Positions 18,102 through 25,825 of a stretch of DNA of 64,000 bases are shown piece by piece. Within the stretch, counting starts at the first letter, position 1; the number at the start of each line of letters is the position of its first letter. Under the pieces are notes generated by a model. That model did no database searches. It was not told the DNA's origin and saw nothing but the letters and a program-made list of their open reading frames with translations. The DNA is from SH-MAG3 sp036374995. GTDB lineage: Bacteria > Gemmatimonadota > Gemmatimonadetes > Longimicrobiales > RSA9. The stretch spans positions 5,542 through 69,541 of the forward strand of contig DASUSS010000033.1 in NCBI GenBank assembly GCA_036374995.1, given 5' to 3'. Made by a program: the position numbers and the translations under genes.

Positions 18102-19172
18102 TCAGCCGAACACAGTCGCGCGGATGCCTTCGTCGGTGCGCCAGTGGTGCACGGCGTAGACTCGGATTCGATCCTTCTCGTACACATCCACGCCTGCGGC
18201 CGCGGAGAAGTTGCCATCGTAGCGGCCGGGAAGGAACTCGCGGGGCGTCGCGGCGTGCGCGGCGAGCGGCGCGGCGCCGCCCGTCCAGTCGTCGAGCAGC
18301 GTCTGCGGCAGGCGGATCTCGATGAGGTCGGCGAGGTCCTGGCCATCGTACCAGTTCGAGAGCGATTGCCGCGTGTTGCGGAACGCGATCATCGGCACCA
18401 TCACACCGCCGCCATCGATGGCGGCGAGCGGTTCGGGCGCGAAGAAGTGGATCGCCTGATAGGCGGGCCGGCGCGCGGCGATGCCGTCGAGGTCGATGCG
18501 TACGCCGTGCGGCCTGCTGGTGCGCCGCTCCGGCACGTAGCCGTCGGCGATATCGCCGCCGAGTGAGAGGTACAGGTCGAGCGAGTGCTGGAACGCGACA
18601 CCCACGAGCAGTCGGTCGTCGCCCAGCCGCGCGAGCGCGACTGCGCTCGCCTTCTTCTCCCGCCTCACGATCGTGCTGGCGCCGCCGATGCTCGTCGGAT
18701 CGGCCGGGTTCTCGATGCAGAGGAACCGTACGGCCGAGTGCTTGCCGCCCTCGAGCGGCACGCCCAGCAGATCGCCCAGACGCTGAATGCCGCCGGGGTG
18801 CGGCGACTTCCCGCCGAGCGAGATGATGCGGACGAGACGACCCGAGACGGGCACATCGACCGCATCCGTACGGAGCTCGGCCACGAACAGGTGCGCCGCC
18901 GGCTCGTTCCAGTCGCCGCCCGTGATGAACAGGTGGTCGCCCTTCCGCTGCACGCCCTGGAAATGATTGTCGGCGCGGTTCCAGCCGGGAATGTCCTTCT
19001 CGTGATAGCGCCACCGCCGCTTGCCGACGAAGTACTGCCCGGCGGTGTCGATGATGAACGAGCGGCCGGACTGCGGCAGTGCGGCGAACGCGGGTGCCGC
19101 GGCGCAGGCCGGGGCGGTCAGATCGATCGAGCCGGTGGCGCGCCCGAGCACGTCCTCGCGGTATTCGTCCAT
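18102..19172 (-). CDS. Conserved protein of unknown function, last gene of six-gene operon
   Basis: A 356-residue protein without a signal peptide if read from ATG 19172, one base after the stop of the upstream gene. It holds repeated strand motifs (LFITGGDWNEPAAHLFVAEL, RLVRIISLGG, RLLVGVAFQHSLDLYLSLGG), suggesting a beta-propeller or lectin-like fold. A C-terminal segment (VDVYEKDRIRVYAVHHWRTDEG) is also strand-rich. No catalytic motif is recognised. Its place at the end of a phosphoesterase/ceramidase operon suggests a role with the same substrate, but that is only inference. Confidence 0.7.
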   Translation of the reverse strand: MDEYREDVLGRATGSIDLTAPACAAAPAFAALPQSGRSFIIDTAGQYFVGKRRWRYHEKDIPGWNRADNHFQGVQRKGDHLFITGGDWNEPAAHLFVAELRTDAVDVPVSGRLVRIISLGGKSPHPGGIQRLGDLLGVPLEGGKHSAVRFLCIENPADPTSIGGASTIVRREKKASAVALARLGDDRLLVGVAFQHSLDLYLSLGGDIADGYVPERRTSRPHGVRIDLDGIAARRPAYQAIHFFAPEPLAAIDGGGVMVPMIAFRNTRQSLSNWYDGQDLADLIEIRLPQTLLDDWTGGAAPLAAHAATPREFLPGRYDGNFSAAAGVDVYEKDRIRVYAVHHWRTDEGIRATVFG

Positions 19173-19173
19173 G

Positions 19174-19791
19174 TCAGCCGGTGCTGTAGTGAATGCCGAT
19201 CTCGAACGCCGGCTTCTCATCGGTGCCGAAGCGGCCGTGCAGCTGGAACCCGGCGCGCTCGAGGTATTCGTGCAGCGTCATGCGCAGACCGGCACCGGCT
19301 CCGCCCCGCAACGACGCATCCTCGCCCAGGTCATGGCCGATCACATCGACATCGACCCACATCTGTCCCGACAGGAAGAACGGACTGAGCCGCGTGACGA
19401 GGCCGGCGGCGGCACGCGCGTCGACGATCCCGCCGCGTGACCGCGTGCTGTGCGCGCTCGCGCCCGCCTGGACCTGCACGCCGAAGCGGTCGAAGCTGTT
19501 GCCGGCATCGACGATCGAGTGCATGCCGACGAGGGCGACACCGTGATCGCGCCGGCCGCCGGTGCCGGAGAGGACGCTCAGCCCGAGACCGGCGCCCCAC
19601 TTCCCGGCCCACGTGTCCGCTCGCGCGGTGAGCGCCGTGCCAGAGCCACCCGAGCGGTGCGCGGCATACACGTACGTGTGCCAGTCGTAGGGGATGTTCG
19701 GCTTCGGCAGCAGGCCGGCGTCGACGACCTGTGCTCGCAGCGGTGCTGCCGCGGCCAGCGCGATGAGACACAGCAGTGCGGGGGCGCTCAC
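19174..19791 (-). CDS. Exported beta-rich protein, probable outer-membrane barrel
   Basis: A 205-residue protein starting at GTG 19791, which overlaps the stop of the phosphoesterase gene (GTGA). A signal peptide is visible (SAPALLCLIALAAAAPLRAQ). The mature part has alternating strands ending in aromatic residues (GVQVQAGASAHS, GLRMTLHEYLERAGFQLHGRFG, FEIGIHYSTG), typical of small outer-membrane barrels. It has no recognised family. It is one base from the following gene, so the two are surely co-translated. Confidence 0.7.
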   Translation of the reverse strand: MSAPALLCLIALAAAAPLRAQVVDAGLLPKPNIPYDWHTYVYAAHRSGGSGTALTARADTWAGKWGAGLGLSVLSGTGGRRDHGVALVGMHSIVDAGNSFDRFGVQVQAGASAHSTRSRGGIVDARAAAGLVTRLSPFFLSGQMWVDVDVIGHDLGEDASLRGGAGAGLRMTLHEYLERAGFQLHGRFGTDEKPAFEIGIHYSTG

Positions 19792-21143
19792 GACCACCGC
19801 TGCGTGACGCCGTCCCAGTAGTCGAGCGACTCCGTCTTCGGCCGTCCGTCCGCCGTCGGGTCCTCCCGCGATGCCCACACGACCGCGTAGCTCAGCGCCT
19901 TGATCCGGCCGAATCCCGATATGTCCTTCGTCGCGGGAATGCGGTGACGCCACGTGCCGGTATCGACGTAGTAGCGCTCGAGCGGCGGCTTCGGCGCGAG
20001 CAGCGTCACCTCCGGATGGTGCGTGTGCCCGCAGATCACGAAGCGCGCGGTGCCATCCCGGATCACGGCCTCGCGCGCGGCGAACTCCGCGGGGCCCGCG
20101 CCACCGCCCGGCAGCAGCTCCGCGAGCTTCTCCGTGACGCGGATCTCGCGGTGGCTGACCGTCTGGCCGCGCGCGGAGCTCTCCATCAGGTTCTCCACGA
20201 GGCCGCGTACGAGCAGCGGCAGACGCTTGAGCATCTTCCTCACGACGGGTCGGCGGTTCAGATCGGCCAGAATGTCGCGGAGCACGGGCGCGACCGTGCG
20301 CCACACCTTCGCCTCGCCATGGCCCGGTGTGCGCAGCAGGAAGTCGAGCAGTGCGCTGTTCGGCCGGACATCATCGAAGTCGAGCAGCCGGACGTACACA
20401 TCGCTCAGCAGCGCGCTTCCGAGGATCGCCTCCGCGCCGTGGTGCTGCACGAACTGCCACGGCAGGCGTGACGCGATGTCGACGGTGACGATGTCGCCGA
20501 ACGCGAGCGCATCGTACTCGGCATCCGGCAACTGCGCGGGGATGATGCGCGTCCTGCGGTGATCGCCCGCGAAATTCAGGTGGTCGTACTCGTGGCCGTG
20601 GCGCACGAGCACGCGCGGGTCCGCGGACAGGAACTGGTGCGGGAACGGCGCGTCGCCGCCGTCCATGCCGAGCAGCGCGCGGGCGCGGGCACGCAGCGCC
20701 GGCGTCGCATTGATCAGGCGATCGTGATTCCCCGGCAGGTAGTGCCGCATGACATCGACCGGCTGCCCGCCCGCGCCGAGACGACGCAGCGCCGCGAGCG
20801 ACGGCTCGACGCGCGGCTCCGTCGCAATCCCATCCAGGATACGAAGCAGTTTCCGCTCCAGCTCGCTGCCATCCCCGACATCCGCGCACGACACATAGGG
20901 GCGCGGGCCGTCCGCGCCCTCCTCGAACCAGAGACACGTGCGGTTCAGGTCGAAGACGTCGCCGGCGAGGACCAGGTCGATGCGCTCGGCATTGTTGCGC
21001 AGCGCGAGCTGCTCGATACTGTCGATGAACAGGTGGAATGCGCGCGGGCCGATGTTGCCATCGACCTCGATCCGCCTGCCGTTCGACTCGATCGCGCACG
21101 AGCGTTCCTCCTCGAAGTGCAGATCGGAGATCACCACCAGCAT
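19788..21143 (-). CDS. Calcineurin-like metallophosphoesterase
   Basis: A 451-residue cytoplasmic-looking enzyme. The metal-binding motifs are in order: D7xH9 in ISDLHF, GD at 61-62 in LAGDVFD, GNHD at 138-141, a histidine pair in RHGHEYDH, and GHTHHPE near the C-terminus. The family hydrolyses phosphomonoesters or diesters using two metal ions. The substrate could be a nucleotide, a phospholipid headgroup or a lipid precursor such as UDP-diacylglucosamine. The position behind a ceramidase homologue makes a lipid substrate attractive but unproved. ATG 21143 lies 40 bases after the ceramidase stop. Confidence 0.88.
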   Translation of the reverse strand: MLVVISDLHFEEERSCAIESNGRRIEVDGNIGPRAFHLFIDSIEQLALRNNAERIDLVLAGDVFDLNRTCLWFEEGADGPRPYVSCADVGDGSELERKLLRILDGIATEPRVEPSLAALRRLGAGGQPVDVMRHYLPGNHDRLINATPALRARARALLGMDGGDAPFPHQFLSADPRVLVRHGHEYDHLNFAGDHRRTRIIPAQLPDAEYDALAFGDIVTVDIASRLPWQFVQHHGAEAILGSALLSDVYVRLLDFDDVRPNSALLDFLLRTPGHGEAKVWRTVAPVLRDILADLNRRPVVRKMLKRLPLLVRGLVENLMESSARGQTVSHREIRVTEKLAELLPGGGAGPAEFAAREAVIRDGTARFVICGHTHHPEVTLLAPKPPLERYYVDTGTWRHRIPATKDISGFGRIKALSYAVVWASREDPTADGRPKTESLDYWDGVTQRWS

Positions 21144-21183
21144 GGTCCAGCTCGCGTATGCGGGAGTGGGAGAGGGAGCGTGC

Positions 21184-23292
21184 TCATCGGTTAGTCACGT
21201 GCTCGCAGTTCTGAACGGGCCGGCTCTCCATTGCGGGATGGCCGGGGCGTTCGGTGAGGACCAGCCGGATCGGGGCGTCGCCGGCGCCGGCGGACCAGCG
21301 GGCATTCCAGCGGTAGCCGGTGCGGCCGAGCGGTCGCTCGGCACGGATCTCGACGTGTTCATCGTCATCCCATGCGACCGGCAGCCATGTGCCGTTCCGC
21401 TGCTGCCGCTCGATGCGCAGCAGCGGATACGGCTCGCGCAGCAGGCGGCCGGGATAGAGATCGCGCCAAGTGAAGTGCACGACGCCCTCGATGCAGTCCA
21501 CGGGCAGGATGAGGCGGCGCACGGTGGGCGGACCCTGGTCGGGTGACGGCGCGCGCTTCACGCGCGCATTCAGCCAGACGCGCATGTCGCCGGGATCGGG
21601 TGCAGGCGCGGGCGCGCCCGCCGCCAGCGTGCCGGCGAGGTCGGCGAGCAGGCGCTGGAATCCGCGCGCGGATGTGCGTCCGAAGATCGTTGCGCCGCCG
21701 GCGTAGTGCTGGTGCGCGTACTCCTCCGGCGTGGTCAGGTATTGCAGGTATCCGTTCACGAGCGTCATGAGCAGCACGCTGCCGCGCGGCTCGCCGAGCC
21801 GCGCGGCGACGGCATCGCGGATCCGGCCACCGGCGGTGGTGGTGACTTCGGCGGGCATGGTTGCGATCGTGATGTCGCCGATGCGGACGACGGCCAGCTG
21901 CGCCGCGCGCGGCAGCAGATGCCAGTCCGCGAGCGGCGCCTGGAGCCAGTTGCCGCCGAGGTACCGCTTCGGTGCGTGGCAGCGACCGAGCGGATCGCGG
22001 CGCGTGGTGTCGCGCGCGCCGGCACCCTCCTCCACATCGCGCACGAAGCTCATTCCGAATCGCGTCCATCCGTCCGGTGCGCCGCCGGCTGTCGCGACGC
22101 CGACGCGCGGCTGCGTGCAGAAGTCCGGCTCCCGGCCCGGCTCCACTGTGCGGAACGCGCGGCGGATGCGGAGCGTGGAGTCGCGTGGCGTCGCGCTCCG
22201 GAACGCCGCGATCGCGCGGGCCGCGAGCGTGTCCGCGACCGCACGCATGCGCCGGCGCGAGCGTGCCATGCACGCCGCCGTCACGCCGGCGTCCGGCTCC
22301 GCCCAGGCGTGGCCGAGCAGGATCGTGAGGACAGCGTCGGGCCCGATGCGATTGCGCAGCACGGGTACCGGGCAGCGCGTATCCGTCGGCATCGCGGTCG
22401 CATCCCCCGCACTGCCGTTCGTGAAGAGGTGCAGCACGCGCGGGTGCGGGCCCGGCACCGGACCGGACAGTGCCCGCTCGATGCGCTGCGTGGTCATGCC
22501 GTGCAGGTCGGCATCGAGGAGCGTGTTCGCCGACGGGTTCCCGGTGCCGTGCATGCCGAACACGCTGAGCGCGCCCGTCGCACGATATCGTCCATCATCG
22601 CCGCGCGTGTCGATGCGCAGCAGTGCCCACGTCGGATCGATGGACGAGTACGGCTGCGCCGCCGTGCTCGCGGGCATGGCGACCGTGTCGAAGACCGGCC
22701 GCCAGCGAGGCTCGTTGTCGGCGTACGGCGCGGGGTCGCGGTTGAACGTGACGCCCCAGACCGGGAACACCGTCCACGCCGCGCGCGCCGGACGCAGCCC
22801 GGCCGCGGCCTCGCGCACGGCGGCACCGATGCGCTCGCTCAGCTCGCCGGTCCACGCGCGGTCGAACCCCGTGACCGCGGATCCGCCGAGATCGAAGACC
22901 CGGCCGAAATGATGGTTGGGCCCCGCATGCGTGTGCGTCGCCGCGATGACGAGCCGGTCCGCGCCGATGCCGGCGCCGATCGTGTGCTCCGCCGTCCAGC
23001 GGTGCAGCAGTGCGGAAACGGCACCGAGGTCGGCGGACACGAACGCGATCCGCTCGCCGTCGACATCCTCCAGCACCAGCGCGCGCGCCCAGAGCCGCTG
23101 ACGGAATCCCTCGGCCCGCTTCCCTTCCGGACCGTAGCCGAACAGGCCGACGCCGGGAGGCGGCGTGATGTCGACACGCGCGAAGCCCGCCCGGAGCGAG
23201 CGCGACTGTGCCGCGGGCTCCGGAGATACGGGCGCGGGCAGCGTCGAGATGCAGCCGGTCAGCAGGAGCACGGCGGGCAGCAGTCGGAGCAT
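21184..23292 (-). CDS. Neutral/alkaline ceramidase family lipoprotein (catalytic Ser replaced by Thr)
   Basis: A 702-residue protein with a lipoprotein signal (LLPAVLLLTGC). It matches neutral ceramidases along its length: the zinc ligands in ATHTHAGPN and FGMHGTGNP, a glutamate in MPAEVTTTAGGRIR, and a tyrosine in VNGYLQYLTTPEEYAHQHY. In characterised enzymes the catalytic serine lies in GDVSPN, a few residues before RC. Here the same place reads GDATAMPTDTRC, with Thr at residue 299. It may still be active with Thr as nucleophile, or it may bind rather than cleave lipids. ATG 23292 lies ten bases after the stop of the preceding gene. Confidence 0.88.
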   Translation of the reverse strand: MLRLLPAVLLLTGCISTLPAPVSPEPAAQSRSLRAGFARVDITPPPGVGLFGYGPEGKRAEGFRQRLWARALVLEDVDGERIAFVSADLGAVSALLHRWTAEHTIGAGIGADRLVIAATHTHAGPNHHFGRVFDLGGSAVTGFDRAWTGELSERIGAAVREAAAGLRPARAAWTVFPVWGVTFNRDPAPYADNEPRWRPVFDTVAMPASTAAQPYSSIDPTWALLRIDTRGDDGRYRATGALSVFGMHGTGNPSANTLLDADLHGMTTQRIERALSGPVPGPHPRVLHLFTNGSAGDATAMPTDTRCPVPVLRNRIGPDAVLTILLGHAWAEPDAGVTAACMARSRRRMRAVADTLAARAIAAFRSATPRDSTLRIRRAFRTVEPGREPDFCTQPRVGVATAGGAPDGWTRFGMSFVRDVEEGAGARDTTRRDPLGRCHAPKRYLGGNWLQAPLADWHLLPRAAQLAVVRIGDITIATMPAEVTTTAGGRIRDAVAARLGEPRGSVLLMTLVNGYLQYLTTPEEYAHQHYAGGATIFGRTSARGFQRLLADLAGTLAAGAPAPAPDPGDMRVWLNARVKRAPSPDQGPPTVRRLILPVDCIEGVVHFTWRDLYPGRLLREPYPLLRIERQQRNGTWLPVAWDDDEHVEIRAERPLGRTGYRWNARWSAGAGDAPIRLVLTERPGHPAMESRPVQNCEHVTNR

Positions 23293-23302
23293 CACGGCGC
23301 TC

Positions 23303-24994
23303 TCACTGACGGAAACTGACACTGACCTCCAGCGCCGTGCGATGCACGAGGTCGTCCCACTGCTTCGGGTAGAAGCGCGGGCCGACCCGGATGCGGATCG
23401 CATTGGCGACCTTCGTGGGCGTAAACGTGTTGCGGCGATCCGAGCTCCACAGCAGGATCGACGGTCCGAGCGAGAGAGAGAACGCGCGCGCGTCGATGCC
23501 CAGGCGGCCACGCGGGTCGTGCGTCCACGTGGCGCGCATGAACCACGTCAGCAGATCGCGATAGCTGTTGTCGTACGTGAGTGCGATGAACGGCGTCCAC
23601 CGACTCTCGCTGAAGAACGACCGGATGCTGTGCCGGTCGGTGGTCACCACGCCGATGCCGACTTCCGGCGTGCCGGGCACGTACAGCGGCAGATACGGCA
23701 CCGGCACGACGAGCCCGAGATACGGGCCCATCGACTCGCCGCCCACGCCGGTGCCACCCCACGTGATCAGATCGAGCCCGTTCCAGCGCGCCGGGCGGTA
23801 CAGGTGGTCCTTGAGGATCAGGCTCGGCTCGAGCAGGTAGTGACGGTGGAGCCAAGGCTGGTGCTTCGACGCTGCGGCGCAGCATTTCCCGTGTACCTCG
23901 AAGCCGCGTGGCCAGAGCTCGAGGCGCTGCATGACCTCGGCCGACAGACTGTCGGGCGCCGCGAATGCACCGTTCCACAGCAGCGACAGCGTGTCGAGCG
24001 CTGCAATGATCGACGCCTCGTCCCGCCCGGCAATGTGCGTGAACAGGCTGGCGAACACGGCGGCCGGAGCAAGACGATAGCGGTACTTCGGCTGGTCTGC
24101 ATGGTAGCTGACGATGTAATCGCGCCAGAAGCTCAGCTGCGTGCTGTATGCGCCGCTGAACCCCTCGCCCGAGACGGCCATGACATCGCGCGGACCCCAC
24201 GTGTCGGGGACGTGCCAGTTCGTGTCGTACGCGTACCGGAAGAACTGGCTGCTGCCGTCGCGCAGCGGGACGGTCGCATGGCCGCCATACTCGACCGCGG
24301 CGTACACGCGCGTGAGCGGCGAGTCCGGCTGGAGGACGAGCACTCCGTTCGGCGTGCGCGGTGAATGGCCGGCGCCCACGATCACGGCGAGGTGGTCGCG
24401 CAGCTCGGTGTCGTTGGGCAGGAAGATGAACATGAACTCGACATCCTGCGGGTGCCCCTGGATGCCGCGGTCGTTCAGGTAATAGAAGTAATACTCCACG
24501 ACGACGAGTGCGCGGTTCCTGAGCCGCGACCAGATCGCCTCGAGATCGGTACGATTCCACGCCTGCGCGTCCTTGCGGAGGAATCGCTCCAACAGGTCCG
24601 TCTCGCGCGCGCCGGCGCACCGGACCCGGTAGAAGACGTACTGGTTCGATTCATCGGGTTCGACGCGCACGCGTGCGCCCGCGTCGAGCGCGTCCCAGTC
24701 GACGCGCGTGCCGGACGAGTTGATGAACGGCACGACCTCGTCGGCATCGTGGAAGTCGACGGCAGGGTCGTCACCCTGGGATCGGCCATCGAGCGCGTCC
24801 GCGAACGCGAACGTCGGCAGGTCCAGCTCCTCCTTCCAGAAATAGAGCGAGGGCGCGTACTGCTCGGCGATGCCGTGCTCCGTCATGCGGTCGGTGTAGC
24901 CGCAGGCGAACCAGGGCTCCTGGCTGCGCGCGGGCACGCCATCGAGGAGCAGCGCCACGCAGAGCATTCCGGGCACGATCGATCGTGCGTTCAC
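23303..24994 (-). CDS. Secreted Vps62-like protein of unknown function
   Basis: A 563-residue exported protein. The GTG start at 24994 overlaps the stop of the lipoprotein gene (GTGA), and GGAG lies eight bases before it. The signal peptide ends near PARSQ. Residues about 165-250 show the order of motifs seen in Vps62/DUF946-type proteins: a WYFPFN-like segment (VVEYYFYYLND), a GDWEH-like segment (GHPQDVEFMFIFL), then AVIVGAGH and VYAAVEYGGHATVP. The C-terminal third is rich in beta strands and ends in an aromatic-containing strand (TALEVSVSFRQ), perhaps a barrel. Function is unknown. The family call rests on motif pattern only. Confidence 0.65.
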   Translation of the reverse strand: MNARSIVPGMLCVALLLDGVPARSQEPWFACGYTDRMTEHGIAEQYAPSLYFWKEELDLPTFAFADALDGRSQGDDPAVDFHDADEVVPFINSSGTRVDWDALDAGARVRVEPDESNQYVFYRVRCAGARETDLLERFLRKDAQAWNRTDLEAIWSRLRNRALVVVEYYFYYLNDRGIQGHPQDVEFMFIFLPNDTELRDHLAVIVGAGHSPRTPNGVLVLQPDSPLTRVYAAVEYGGHATVPLRDGSSQFFRYAYDTNWHVPDTWGPRDVMAVSGEGFSGAYSTQLSFWRDYIVSYHADQPKYRYRLAPAAVFASLFTHIAGRDEASIIAALDTLSLLWNGAFAAPDSLSAEVMQRLELWPRGFEVHGKCCAAASKHQPWLHRHYLLEPSLILKDHLYRPARWNGLDLITWGGTGVGGESMGPYLGLVVPVPYLPLYVPGTPEVGIGVVTTDRHSIRSFFSESRWTPFIALTYDNSYRDLLTWFMRATWTHDPRGRLGIDARAFSLSLGPSILLWSSDRRNTFTPTKVANAIRIRVGPRFYPKQWDDLVHRTALEVSVSFRQ

Positions 24995-25398
24995 GGGATC
25001 ACTCCGGACGGTCGTGGGACGATGTGCACGTTTACCAGCACGCCGAGGCCTCGCTGCACTTCATCGACCTGCCCCGTCGCGCGGACCCACTGCCCGCTGC
25101 ACAGGCCCCGCTCCTCCGCCGGCAGGTCGCGCAACGGCACCGACGAACGGTGGTTGCTCTCCTCGTAATCGGCGCGGGACAGATACAGCGCGGGGCGATC
25201 GCCCGGCGCCGTGAAGCACAGTCCGTCGACCTCGACGTAGCGGGCATCGGCGAACTGCCGCGGCACGGCGATGAGCTGGATCAGCGACAGCGATGTGGTG
25301 TCGGCGCCCGCGATGTCAGCGCCATCGGGCGGGGCCAGCTGCTGGCAACCCGCGAGCAGCCCCGCCGACGCGATCAGCGATGCCGCCAGGATGCGCAA
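24991..25398 (-). CDS. Small lipoprotein, first gene of six-gene operon
   Basis: A 135-residue protein read from TTG 25398, with AAAGGAG a few bases upstream. The signal peptide ends in a lipobox (GLLAGC). The mature part is beta-rich (RYVEVDGLCFTAP, QWVRATGQVDEVQRGLGVLVNV) and resembles a small OB-like or beta-barrel domain. No known family is recognised. Its stop overlaps the next gene, and with the five genes below it forms one co-directional unit reaching 18102. Confidence 0.65.
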   Translation of the reverse strand: MRILAASLIASAGLLAGCQQLAPPDGADIAGADTTSLSLIQLIAVPRQFADARYVEVDGLCFTAPGDRPALYLSRADYEESNHRSSVPLRDLPAEERGLCSGQWVRATGQVDEVQRGLGVLVNVHIVPRPSGVIP

Positions 25399-25825
25399 TG
25401 CTCTCCTTTCGCATGCCTGCGGCCGTGCCGGAGGACGTGGCGATCGTGTCGGACGCCGGAGGTCGAGATGGGCCCGCGCGCACACGCGTGCGCGACAGTG
25501 CCAGGCTTTGCGAGTCGCGGCCATCGGCTCCGCGCTGCGTTTCGAGTCGGGATGGGCGCACGGTATCGTGCGCAGACGGGACCGGTACCGGGCAGGGTGA
25601 GGTCCGACCGTCTGATCTGATGCGTACCGAGTCCAATGTAAGATCAGGTGCGCGCGATCGCCACAGCGGCGTGACGCACGACCGGCGCGCGGCCGATCGA
25701 CGACCGCTGAACGGAAACGGGAGCGGGACCGGGAGTGCGTTCGGGCCGGATCGCGCCCGCTCGAACAGCGGCCGCGCGCCCGACCCTACGCTCCCGGCTT
25801 CTCCGGCCAGCGACGGCCCGGCCGA
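25399..25825. other. 427-base intergenic region without recognised gene
   Basis: Between the small lipoprotein operon and the S9 peptidase stop. It is G+C-rich apart from a slightly AT-richer patch near 25620-25655 (around CCAATGTAAGATCAG) that could hold the minus-strand promoter of the operon. No coding frame with a good start, ribosome site and signal was found, and no REPIN-like arm is present. Confidence 0.5.
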
